Below the pieces are notes generated by a model. The model saw nothing but the letters and a program-made list of their open reading frames with translations, searched no databases and was not told the DNA's origin. A program made the translations under genes and the position numbers. Below, in pieces: positions 41,347 through 51,100 of a stretch of DNA of 57,247 nucleotides (its first letter is position 1; each line of letters starts with the position of its first letter). The stretch is from NCBI GenBank assembly GCA_009746045.1, contig RPFO01000131.1, forward strand, positions 1,837,816 to 1,895,062, given 5' to 3'. This DNA comes from Mesostigma viride (taxonomy: Eukaryota > Streptophyta > Mesostigmatophyceae > Mesostigmatales > Mesostigmataceae).

Positions 41347-42374
41347 GGGAAAATGGGCGTGGCTTGGTTCCTGACCTTATTTCTCTGGCAGGAGTCACAG
41401 GAATCCACATAGGCCTTAACATCCTGATAAAGGCCAGGCCACCAAAACCTCTGCTGCACCTCATGAAGTAGCTTAGCATAACCAGGATGACACGCAGTCA
41501 CATCGTCATGGAAACAATGTAACACTGTGGGAATGGCCATCTCAGGCACATACACTTTTCTAGTCACCGTGTGCTCTGCATCATGAGTGTGAACATACAG
41601 AACGCCCTCCCAGTATTCTACAGGTCTATTGCCAAAGTTGCCCCTCTGGATAGCTGCAGTAGCCATGTCCTCCGTCTTGGTGAAGGCCTTGATGACGTCC
41701 AGCAGGGAAATATTTAAAGGGTTAGGCAACACCAGGTCCTTGTCAGGTCCCAGGGGCTGCATCTGCATCTCCTCTTCCTGCCCAGGGCTAGCCACCAACT
41801 GCTTGGATGAGACAGTAGTAGCTATAGGCCCTTTTGACCTTGCCATCACCTGAGAGGCCAACACCTTGGACCGGCCTACCAACACAGGGTCCATGACCCA
41901 CTTCCTGGGCCTACCTCTGCTGCGCCTAGCAGGGCCTCCCTCACCTGGCTGCTCTGTGGGAGTGGGCACCACACCTTCAGGACTTCTCCTAAGACTGTCA
42001 GACAGTGACTGGACACCCTCCTGGACGCCTGTCAACTCTGGGACAGAGCCCTGGTCGATGAGCATCACGGGACCACCGTTATTCCCTACAGGTGGTGTCA
42101 ACAGTTGAGAAACCTTCTGGTTGTTGGCCTGAGCTCTAGTCAAGGCTCCACACTCTACCACAGAAATCAGGGCAGCACAGATGTCCAAGTCCTCATGAAA
42201 ACTTCCCATCAAATCCCTCCTCCTGGACAGGGCGTCAGGCACCACATTCTGCGTACCAGGAATGTACCTCACAGAGAAAGGTCCAAACCCCCCCAGGAAC
42301 TCCATCCATCCAGCCATCCTCTTACTCATCCGGGTCTGTTCCAACACATGTACCAAGGGCCTGTGGTCAGTCAT
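41307..42374 (-). pseudogene. RNase H end, linker and integrase zinc-binding domain
   Basis: Starts at TDHRPLVHVLEQTR (end of RNase H), then YIPGTQNVVPDALSRR. A long variable linker follows, then the HHCC zinc domain (LHCFHDDVTACHPGY ... CDSCQRNK). It runs out of frame before the integrase core. Confidence 0.88.
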
Positions 42375-42771
42375 CAGGGTAATAGACTCGTTGCCCTGCC
42401 CATCTGGCGCTGCTGGCCACAGAAAACTGGGCCCCCTTCAGTAGGTGTTCCCACTTGTGACAGGCCACCACCAATCCCAACAGCTCTTGCTCATGAACAG
42501 GGTAGTTACGTTCTGCAGACGTCATACTCCTGGACATGTATTCCACTGGTTGAGGGCCCTTACCATGATCTTGCATTAGTACTGCACCAATAGCACCCTG
42601 TGAGGCGTCAGACCTAACCTGGTATGGCAAGTCTGGGTTGGGGCCCACCAACAAGGGAGCAGTGGTAAGCTTCTGCTTCAACACATCAAAAGCTTGCTGG
42701 CATGCTGCAGTCCATTCAAAGGGACATCCTTCTTGAGCAGGGCTAACAGGGGACCAGAGATGGCCGCCATG
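42367..42771 (-). pseudogene. RNase H domain (frame-broken)
   Basis: RSDASQGAIGAVLMQ supplies the first catalytic Asp. EYMSRSMTSAERNYPVHEQELLG shows the Ty3-type E and the NYPVHE block. Single-base shifts precede it (about 42770 and 42725) and follow it (about 42400). Confidence 0.85.
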
Positions 42772-43590
42772 TCAGGGAATGAACCGTCGGTACCAGCCCA
42801 CCAGGCCCAGAAAGGATCTGACATCCTGAGCTGACTTCAACACAGGCCACTCCAAAACAGCAGAGACCTTGCTGGCCTCAGGAGTCATACCTGCAGCGCT
42901 CAGCTGGTAGCCCAGAAACTTCACCTCTTGGCCCCACTCCACCTTGGACCTCTTCACCGACAGATGATACTGATGGATCACCTTAAGGACCTCCTCCACG
43001 TTCTCCAGGTGCTCCCTGAAGGTACGAGAGTGTACCAGAATGTCGTCCAGGTAGACGACCACACAAGTCCTGAAGACCACCCTGGTAGTGTCACACAAGT
43101 GGGCAATGTCCTTGAACCTGGGGTTGCGAAGGTCAGGTGAGATCTGGGGCAGGGCATTTCCAGTCAGGTGGCCAAAGATGGCATTGACAAACATCTGCAT
43201 AGTGGCAGGACTGTTAGAGGCACCCATGGGCATTACTGTCCACTGGAACTGTCCCCATGGGGTAGAAAAGGCCGTCTTGGGGATGTCCTCAGTAGCCACC
43301 CTGATCTGCCAGAAAGCATGCCTGAGGTCAAACTTGGTAAAGAAGGCAGCTCCTGCAGTCCTCTCCAGCAACTCATCAATTCTGGGCAGAGGGTACCTGG
43401 ACTTGACAGTCACCTTGTTCAGTCCCCTCAGGTCAATGCACAACCTCCACCCCCCATCATGCTTGGGTACAAGCAAACACCCAGAACTGAAAGGACTGTT
43501 AGCTGGGAGGATCAGACCAGCCTCCAACAGGCCAATAAGTATGGTCTTCAGCTCTGCCATCTCTGCAGGGCCCATCCTGTACATAGGCAC
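42772..43590 (-). CDS. Reverse transcriptase domain, Ty3/gypsy
   Basis: Uninterrupted over 272 codons. Motifs in order: SGCLLVPKHDGGWRLCIDLRG, YPLPRIDELLERTAGAAFFTKFDLRHAF (first Asp in FDLR), FQWTVMPMGASNSPATMQ, then VVVYLDDILVHS (catalytic YLDD), and LSVKRSKVEWGQEVKFLGY. It ends at the conserved FLGLVGWYRRFIP, after which a one-base shift closes the frame. Confidence 0.95.
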   Translation of the reverse strand: MPMYRMGPAEMAELKTILIGLLEAGLILPANSPFSSGCLLVPKHDGGWRLCIDLRGLNKVTVKSRYPLPRIDELLERTAGAAFFTKFDLRHAFWQIRVATEDIPKTAFSTPWGQFQWTVMPMGASNSPATMQMFVNAIFGHLTGNALPQISPDLRNPRFKDIAHLCDTTRVVFRTCVVVYLDDILVHSRTFREHLENVEEVLKVIHQYHLSVKRSKVEWGQEVKFLGYQLSAAGMTPEASKVSAVLEWPVLKSAQDVRSFLGLVGWYRRFIP

Positions 43591-44483
43591 AAAGGAGGAC
43601 GAGCACCCTCTACCAACTTGATGACATGTGTGATGGGTCCCTCAGGAGGATACTGGGGCATCTTGTCCTCAAAGATGGCTCCATACCTGTCCAACAAGGC
43701 ATCATGCTGCTGTTGTTGCTCAGTGGTGACAGTAGAACTGACAGCATTGACAGAATGACCACTAGCAGACTCAGGTTCATTAGGCACCAAATGCAGGAAA
43801 AAGATGTGTTCCACTGGATAGGTGGCCAAATAAGACAGAGTATGCTTGGCAGACCACACATGCTTCAGTAGGGCAGCCCGTTTCTCCTCCAAAGTCGGCT
43901 CTTGATCCACCCCTTTCGCACCTGCTTCCCCTCCCTTGCCATCATTGACAGCTGTCTGTGTGGAACAGCACTCAGTGGCTGTTCTTCTCCCCCCTGGCAA
44001 CACACAGGTAGCATCCCACACTGTCCCATCCTTGAACTGGACCACCCTGTCAGGCCAAGAAATAGCAGGATTGGTGTCAGACAACCATGGGATCCCCAAA
44101 ATCACATCTGCTGCCGTGAGGGGAATGACATCTGCTGTCACTTCCAAAGTCTGGGATGAACAAACTTGGAAGATGAGCTGCACATAGCCAGGTGAGCAGC
44201 TTCTCCTGCCATCAGAATACTGCACCATGACAGGTGTGGGGTGGGCCAACACAGGCAACTTCAGCTCCTGCACCAAGGATGCAGCAATATAATTACTGCC
44301 AGCACCAGAATCAATCATAAACAAGCAAGCTGGCTGAGCCAAGGGGACTGGCACGTTGAGGAGCCTAGCCTGAAACTTGAGTAAGTGACCTGGTACAGGA
44401 GGACCCACAGGGACAGCAGGGTCAGAAGCACCCACAGTGTTCACTGGCCTAACGTCAACAGCAGGCAGGTCAGACCTGGCCAT
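43548..44483 (-). CDS. Retroviral-type aspartic protease region
   Basis: The active-site triplet is seen in LFMIDSGAGSNYIAASLV. The flap-like and C-terminal strands follow (ADVILGIPWLSDTNPAISW). It is fused in one frame to the linker leading to RT, which is entered only after a frame change near 43590. Confidence 0.9.
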   Translation of the reverse strand: MARSDLPAVDVRPVNTVGASDPAVPVGPPVPGHLLKFQARLLNVPVPLAQPACLFMIDSGAGSNYIAASLVQELKLPVLAHPTPVMVQYSDGRRSCSPGYVQLIFQVCSSQTLEVTADVIPLTAADVILGIPWLSDTNPAISWPDRVVQFKDGTVWDATCVLPGGRRTATECCSTQTAVNDGKGGEAGAKGVDQEPTLEEKRAALLKHVWSAKHTLSYLATYPVEHIFFLHLVPNEPESASGHSVNAVSSTVTTEQQQQHDALLDRYGAIFEDKMPQYPPEGPITHVIKLVEGARPPLCLCTGWALQRWQS

Positions 44484-46251
44484 GACAGAAGGATGACCTG
44501 GGGACCCAACTAGTTTTTTGACTCAGGTGGGTCTGGGGATGCTCCACTGCCCGATGGTGGAAGCTGCTCAGGTGGTGCTGGAGGCTCATCCTCGTCCCCC
44601 CATCCTCCTCATCTGCCAGCAGCTGCATGAGAGCGTTCACCATCCTACGCTTATCCTGTCTGCTGAAGGGCCTAGCGCGGGACTGGAACCTCCCAGAGGG
44701 CTGGAAGTTGGGCTGGAACCCTGGCTGCATCCGGTGATCGCCAGCAGGAACGCCAGGAGGAAGGTTGGGTGGCCTGGGAGATGGCAGGGCGCCAAAAGGT
44801 CCTCTCGTGGCAGGGGGAAACTGGTCCCGTCTAGGGCAGTCCCGTGCAAAGTGACCTGGCTGGTTGCAGATAAAACAGTTACCCTGGGTGGGATCCAAGC
44901 ATTGAGTTCCCCCAGGAGGTCATCCAGCTGGTTCAGGGACTTCTTGATGGGTGGCACTGGCGTGGCCACAGGTTCCCACTTGACAGAAAAAGCAGGCACA
45001 CGACAAAGGGTAAGCACATAAGACAACACCTTGTCCCATTGCCAATCCACGTAGTCGAACTGGGAGAAGTGCTTGTCCACATCCAGTCGCACGTGTGGAG
45101 CCATGCCATGCAGTAGTCTGTGAAGCGCCTCTGCGTCAGAGCATTGGGAATCTTGGCTCTAAGGTTGGTGAATTGCTCCACGAACTGTGGCAGCGTCAAA
45201 CCAGCCTGCGTACAGTTAGCCAGTGCGTCCCGATCCATGCGAAGCTGATCCTGGGGTAACAGAAACCGGCGAAAGCCCAATAGGAGAGAGGGGAGGTCGG
45301 TACACGCACGTCCAGCCACAGAACGCAAAAACTCATCAAAACGGTCGCTGGCACTGTCGCTCATCCGCTGCCTAACCATTCTCTTCTGGATGTCCATCGT
45401 GAGACGTTCCTCTGCCTTGGGCCCATAGTTGGCGAAGTGGATAGCGAAGACATCCTGAAACTTGGTGGAGAAATGGTCGAAGCTGCGATGGGTAAGGTTG
45501 GTCAGCGATAGCTTGTCTACCGACTCCACCTTGGAAAAGGAACAGTACGAGGATACAAAGACGTGAGCTCCATCACTGGGGCGTGTGGTGCATTCTGATT
45601 CTCCGACAATGTCGCAGCCACCGAGAGCCGTGGAGGCTCATGCCCCTGTGCATCTGTCCCTTCATCAACAAAAGGAGCGTCAACCGCATATACCCTCGTA
45701 TACCCAGTGTTGGAGACGGTTGATCCACGAAAACAGACTCTCCATCGCCCGCCTGCCCTTGCGACTCAAGTTGCTGCACACGCGCAATAGTCCTACCCAC
45801 ACTCTTCTCCAGCGCTTCCGCCACACTTCTAGCTCTCGCAGCTTCCTCACGTTCATGTTGTAATCGAATTTTCTCCGCTGTCAGCTCGTCAGCCGCTAGC
45901 CGAGTGCCGTCTCGCCCCGGCACCGTGTTGTAGCCAAAACGAATAGCCGAACCGTATTCGGGTGCTGGCGAACGCGTGTCCCCACGTTGGAGAACCGTGG
46001 TCACCTCTACCAATGCCACGCAGGGAGGGCTCGCCTGGTTGCACACCGAGGGGCAAGATGGAGAACTTTGGGCCGACCGACAGCGAATATCTGCGGGAAG
46101 CAGACATTAAGGTGGTATCTCCAAATAGTTGACGTCTGGGAGTAGATGATGAAACCCTTTCATCACCGGTCGTCCGTTGAGCTGCTAAAGATGTGGTTGC
46201 ATCTTCAACTCTCTTACTTGATAACGGTGGTTGTGTCTCCGGGTTACTCAT
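44470..46251 (-). pseudogene. Gag (five frame segments) with CCHC zinc knuckle
   Basis: Starts at ATG 46251 (MSNPETQPPLSS) and continues through about five segments in changing frames. Near 45850-45740 is a K/E/R-rich helix region. 45529-45110 is a Ty3-type capsid region (FYPKAEERLT-like block, RSVAGRACTDLPSLLLGF, LTLPQFVEQFTNLR). At 44880-44840 is the zinc knuckle CFICNQPGHFARDC (CX2CX4HX4C). Each break looks like one lost or gained base. Confidence 0.82.
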
Positions 46252-46459
46252 CACTCCATGGGTCGCGCATGCCGGACTGGGGAACGTTAGAGACTTATGG
46301 GCTCAAGGCAGTTCTCAGAGCAAGACTGTCACATAAGGATGAGTCACACTCTTAAGAACTGTCCGAATACACAGCATAACGTACCCTCTCTGGGTCTGGC
46401 AAGAATTCCATTGTTAATCGTGAACTAATACTGTCAAGACAACCAACACCTAGGTAGAA

Positions 46460-46472
46460 ACCTCCGATACCA
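46460..46472 (-). other. Primer binding site
   Basis: One base inside the 5' LTR the minus strand reads TGGTATCGGAGG, starting with the TGGTATC typical of initiator-Met-tRNA primer sites; the match beyond that was not checked against a tRNA of this organism. Confidence 0.65.
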
Positions 46473-46473
46473 A

Positions 46474-47176
46474 TGTAACGACTAAAAATGTTGTGTTTGC
46501 AACAGCCTCAGTATCAACATTAGCGTGAAAAGATCTTTATACCTGGGTTGGAGTCGCGACAGATAACTTCACGTCCAGAGAAGCAATGAAGATGGATCTT
46601 CAACAGTTAAGGGAATGAGTCCCCACCCTTGTTAGACACAACAGACAAGTTATATCCAAGTCGACTATCTGTTGAAGTTATAGTTGACTTTTGGCAAGGG
46701 TTGTTTGATTGATGAAACAAGGAAACCCTTGAATTACACCATAGCTTTAGCTCTCACGTACGCACACATGCACGGCCGCCCCAAACAGGATAAAAGTCAT
46801 CGTGCACGCAGCATCCATCCAACCCTAACCCGGAAGGACCAATCAAAAGTGAGGATCACTCAAGATAAGATCTTAGCCTCCGAATCCTCCACACAACACA
46901 AAGCCAGCACATACGAAATCTCAAGGACCTGGAACCAAATCCACCAGGTACAACGGTACTGCAGAGAATCTTTGACTGACTAAACAACACCATGCAAAGT
47001 ACCCTACGTGGATCAGGCCACGACCAATGAGGGTAGAACAATAGATTCGACAGATCTCAACAGGCCCAATATCTATCAGACGTCGAAGCCTCCTAACTTC
47101 TCAAATAATTGTCCTAAAGAACTCATAATAAGATTCAACAGTAGGAAAACTTTGGATGTAACATTTGGTTGTTACA
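46474..47176 (-). repeat. 5' LTR of the chromovirus
   Basis: 703 bp, nearly identical to 37764-38465. The host CATC repeat resumes directly after it (TSD CATCC). Confidence 0.97.
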
Positions 47177-47204
47177 CATCCATCCATCCATCCATCCATC
47201 CATC

Positions 47205-47718
47205 AGGGTGGTCCCAGGGAGAATGGGGTAGATTTTGCTTCAAAAAAACGCCAATTTCGGCCTCTTTAAATTTTCTTTCGGCCAACCGTGAAAAATCGTG
47301 CAAAATCGTGCAAAATTTGCTGAAATTTACCAAAAACGGGCCAAAAATGTGTAAAATCATGCGAAATCTTGAAAATTTTGCTGAAATTTACTAAAAACCG
47401 GCCAAAATAGTGCGAATTCATGCAAAAAAGTTCGATTGTATAAAAATTACGACGTGTAAAAAATGCGGGAATTCATGCGAAAATTTTCAAGGGCCTCTCT
47501 GCAGCTAGACCCTTCGTGTAAAATTATGCGAAATCCTGTGAAATCGTGTGAAATTGTGTGAAGTTGTGCGAAAATCGTGCGAAAATCACGCGAAATTGTG
47601 CAAAATTTTGCGGGCGTTCTCAAATCGCCAGAAAAAATTTCGAAACAAAAAGTCGAAAACAGCGTTTTTTTGTAGCAAAATGCGCGAAAAACTACCCCAT
47701 TCTCCGTGGGACCACCCT
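47205..47718. mobile_element. 514-bp element with 27-bp terminal inverted repeats (MITE-like)
   Basis: The left end AGGGTGGTCCCAGGGAGAAT... (47205-47231) is the reverse complement of the right end (47692-47718) with one mismatch in 27. The interior is AT-rich and full of loosely repeated GTGCAAAATCGTG / GCGAAATCGTG motifs, unlike its surroundings. No transposase. The flanks do not show a clear target duplication because the left one is CATC repeat. Confidence 0.8.
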
Positions 47719-48137
47719 CCTACTACACGACTCGATCTAGGTACCAGTCTTTAGCGTATTGGCACATTCATACCTCAGGATACCAAGCATGCGCATTCAC
47801 TGAGTATTTAAATTTGTTGTTTAAGTTGGACTGCACCTAGCGCACACAGCATGGAGGCCGGTGTGCAAGCTAGTCGAGTGTGCTTGCCAATATCAGCATG
47901 CACTTTGAGTCACAAAAGGAGGCAATGGCATGGAACCTGGACGGGCAAGCAGTACCAATCAAATGATACAGAAGCAGACCCATATATTATACCGTATCTC
48001 ATGGCGATGACAGTCATTACTGAGACAGTCACAGATTTTAATTGCACCAATCCTGGTTGCAAGCACCACATATCAATCAGACAAGAACTCAGGTACGAAA
48101 CGTAGATTGAATGCCAGAGGTAGAAAGCCGTGCGTGT
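47719..48137. other. Spacer without recognised gene
   Basis: No recognisable frame. It holds the 3' flank of the minus-strand GCP3 gene. Confidence 0.5.
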
Positions 48138-51100
48138 CTAGGTAGCCAGGGAATCCTTGTACAGGCCAACCCGGCCCAGCTCAAACTCGCCCGCGTCAAT
48201 CCCCCCCTCCTCCCAGTCCTCGTCACCCTCGTCCCGTCCCGTCCCGCCAAACAGCGACGCCTGCCCGGCCTCGCTCTGCCGGCGGTAATACTCGGAGAAG
48301 TCGAGTCGGTAGGCCAGGAACTTGAGGTCACTCGCGATGTCATTACCCAGCGTGTTGGCCTGCGACAGCAGCAACGTCAGGAAGCCCTCCAGCCGACGCG
48401 CATAGTCCCCAGCCACCGCGTCCATCTGCACGCGCAGGCCTTCCACCGCCGATGCGGTCGCGCCAAGATCATCTGGTGTGCAGGACGACATGGTGCCGTA
48501 CAGGTACCCAAAACGATATGGACATGCAAATTACATGACGTGGCGATACAACAGGATGCATCATGCAGGATAGCGTTCAATTAGCTATCAGGTTAGCTCA
48601 GTTTAAATTTCATTTTCATGCTGTGTGAGGGGTGGCTCGCGTACCTCCTAACTGAGGTATACGTTCAGATCTTTGTCATGTCGATATATATACATCAATA
48701 CGAGAGAAAAGGCGTGTGGCCAAGGTAGGCGGAAAAGCGATGCAGAGACATGGTACAGAGCCACCAATGGAACGGAATACAAGGCAGGCAGGCCCATCAA
48801 TGGAGAAACCCGCTGCAACACTCCCCCCCAGCCCCTCCACACACACACACTCATCCCCCCCCCCCCCTCAACCTAGCTGCCTCCTGTGCATATATCGCTT
48901 GACAAATGTTGGTGGGTGGATTGACGTACTGAAGCCAGCCACTAAGCATGCGACAGAGATAGGCAGGTATCAGTCGCCCAGATGTCGATTGCCATAGTAA
49001 TTTGACCAGGGGACATGCCCTGTAACAGACAATTCGAGCCAAAAAAAAAAAAGCCACGTCTACAAACAGATAAAGCAAGCAACCAAAAGAACAAAAACAG
49101 CAACAGACAAAGCAACAAGCAAAGCAGGAAACAAGCAAAAAACTGCACGCGGCAAATGACATGATAGGTAAGTGGGTAGATCAAGCACCCAGCACTGACG
49201 AGTCACACACGCACGCACACAAGCACACAAACACACACACAAGCACACAAACACACCATAACATATCAGTCATAATGTAAATACTAGTACTGCTGCTACT
49301 ATAATATAAACAAAACATACCCAGCGCCGATGAGTCGCCCCATTGCCCCCTCCGCTCGTTCTCCGCCGCCCGTGCCGCGTGCCGCCCCCTCCTCGCCGCC
49401 GGCTCCTCCAGTAGCACCTGATAGATCCGATCAGACAGCCCCTTGAAGCGCAGGATGAGGTCAAACAGCGCAGTCAGCTGGTGCGAGAGCGCCTGCGCAA
49501 AGTCCTGGCTGGACAGCAGCGACTTGGCCAGCACCGTCTCCAAGTAGTGCTCGTGCGCGTCGATGAGCGCGCCCAGGTCGCCCGCGGCCGCCACGTCGGC
49601 GCTGAAGCGGGCGCTGCTGCACTCGAGCACCTGGGAGGGGGGGGAGGCATGAGGATACATACATGGTGGTTTACGGAAGTAGGCAAATTGATTAGTATGC
49701 GGGGTGTGGCATGAGTGGCATGGTGAGGGTGGTTCATGGTGGTGCATGGCAGAGTGCCGGGGTGGGGCATGCTAGGGGCATGGCGTGTTGGGGCATGGGT
49801 GGCGTGGTGGGGGCATGGCATGGTGCGGAATCACGGGGTGCATGTGAGATGAGAGCGATATGCCATGATAGGGAATCTCTAAGTGCATAGGCGGCGCAAC
49901 GCCATGCCAGGTATCAATCTGCGGTAAAAGCAGTGCGTGCGTGATGATGCCAACGTGCAGAGTGACATAGTGCGGCGTGCAAGTATACATGTGCAGCATG
50001 CAAGTATATATGTGCGGCAACAGAGTTCCTGCGATCCATGGCGTCCGTTTCTTGGGGGGCCCGGGATGCGGGTGCCGCAAAGGCATGGAGTTCCCGACGC
50101 GCACCGCAGAGACCATAATTATGGGAGTGCCAAGGCTGAAGGTGGATAGGTCACTATCATGGTGCAGGTGATGCTAATCATTACATGTCATTCATGGGCA
50201 CTAGAGGTTCCAGACTAGTCAAAAATGCTCTGCTTTATATAATTTGTCATAAGCAGCGTACTAATCAGCCCACCCACAATGCGCTTCTAAATATGGCAAT
50301 GACATGCATCCACATGCATCCCCTCGCCTCAAACATGATGTCGTTCTTAATACTGATGAGACCTCAAACCCCCTCGCAACCGCCCCGCTCACCTCGAACA
50401 TGATGTAGTACTCCAGGTTAGTCACAAAGTGGATCATCTCGTTCCGCAGCGCGTGGTTCCTCCGCAGCAGCTCGCTCTCAACGTCTCCAATGCCCCTCGT
50501 GGGCAACGTGCCGCCCGAGCCCCGGCGACCCCCCTGAACCCTGCCCCCTGTCACGCCCCCGCCCCCTCCCGCGCCGCCCTTACTGCTGCCCCCTACACCG
50601 CGCAGCCGCGTCCAGGTGTTGGGCTTCATCGTGTGCCAGGTGGCGGCGAGCGCATGCTCAACACGCTTGAGCCGCCACAGGAAGTTGAACACGCGCAGGT
50701 ACTTAGCCATCGCGGCCGAGGTGAACACGGTGCTCAGGGGGGGGCCCAGGGTGTACTCGAGCGAGAACACGTCCCAGCCCAGGTCGCCGTCCGAGTGGGG
50801 CATCATCTTCACGCGCAGCCGGCCTAGGATGTCCGCGTCGTCGTGCACACTGGTGGGTAGTGGGCGGGCGGGGAAGATCATAAGGGACAGGGACAAAGAC
50901 AGCAAAGTCTTGTTACCAACCACGTCGGCGTGCATGCTGGGAGGAAGGAGTCATACCAGAAACAGAAAACGCAGAAGTACAAGTGATTATCTGATTGAAG
51001 CATGATCTGAAAAAAGGATTATCTGAAGAAAGGATGCAGACAGATGCATGAGCCGTTGTGCCCACGGGCAGAGTTGGGGAAGAATGGGGAAGAAGTGAAG

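Larger units (their letters stand above)
37764..47176 (-). mobile_element. Ty3/gypsy LTR retrotransposon, chromovirus clade, 9.4 kb, young
   Basis: Two LTRs (37764-38465 and 46474-47176) in the same direction, each TG...CA, flanked by the 5-bp duplication CATCC. By eye they differ by one substitution and one single-base indel. Minus-strand order from the right LTR: primer site, gag with zinc knuckle, protease, RT, RNase H, integrase with chromodomain, then two further ORFs, polypurine tract, left LTR. PR-RT-RH-IN order defines Ty3/gypsy; a chromodomain after the integrase defines chromoviruses. Several single-base frame breaks interrupt gag and pol. Confidence 0.96.
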
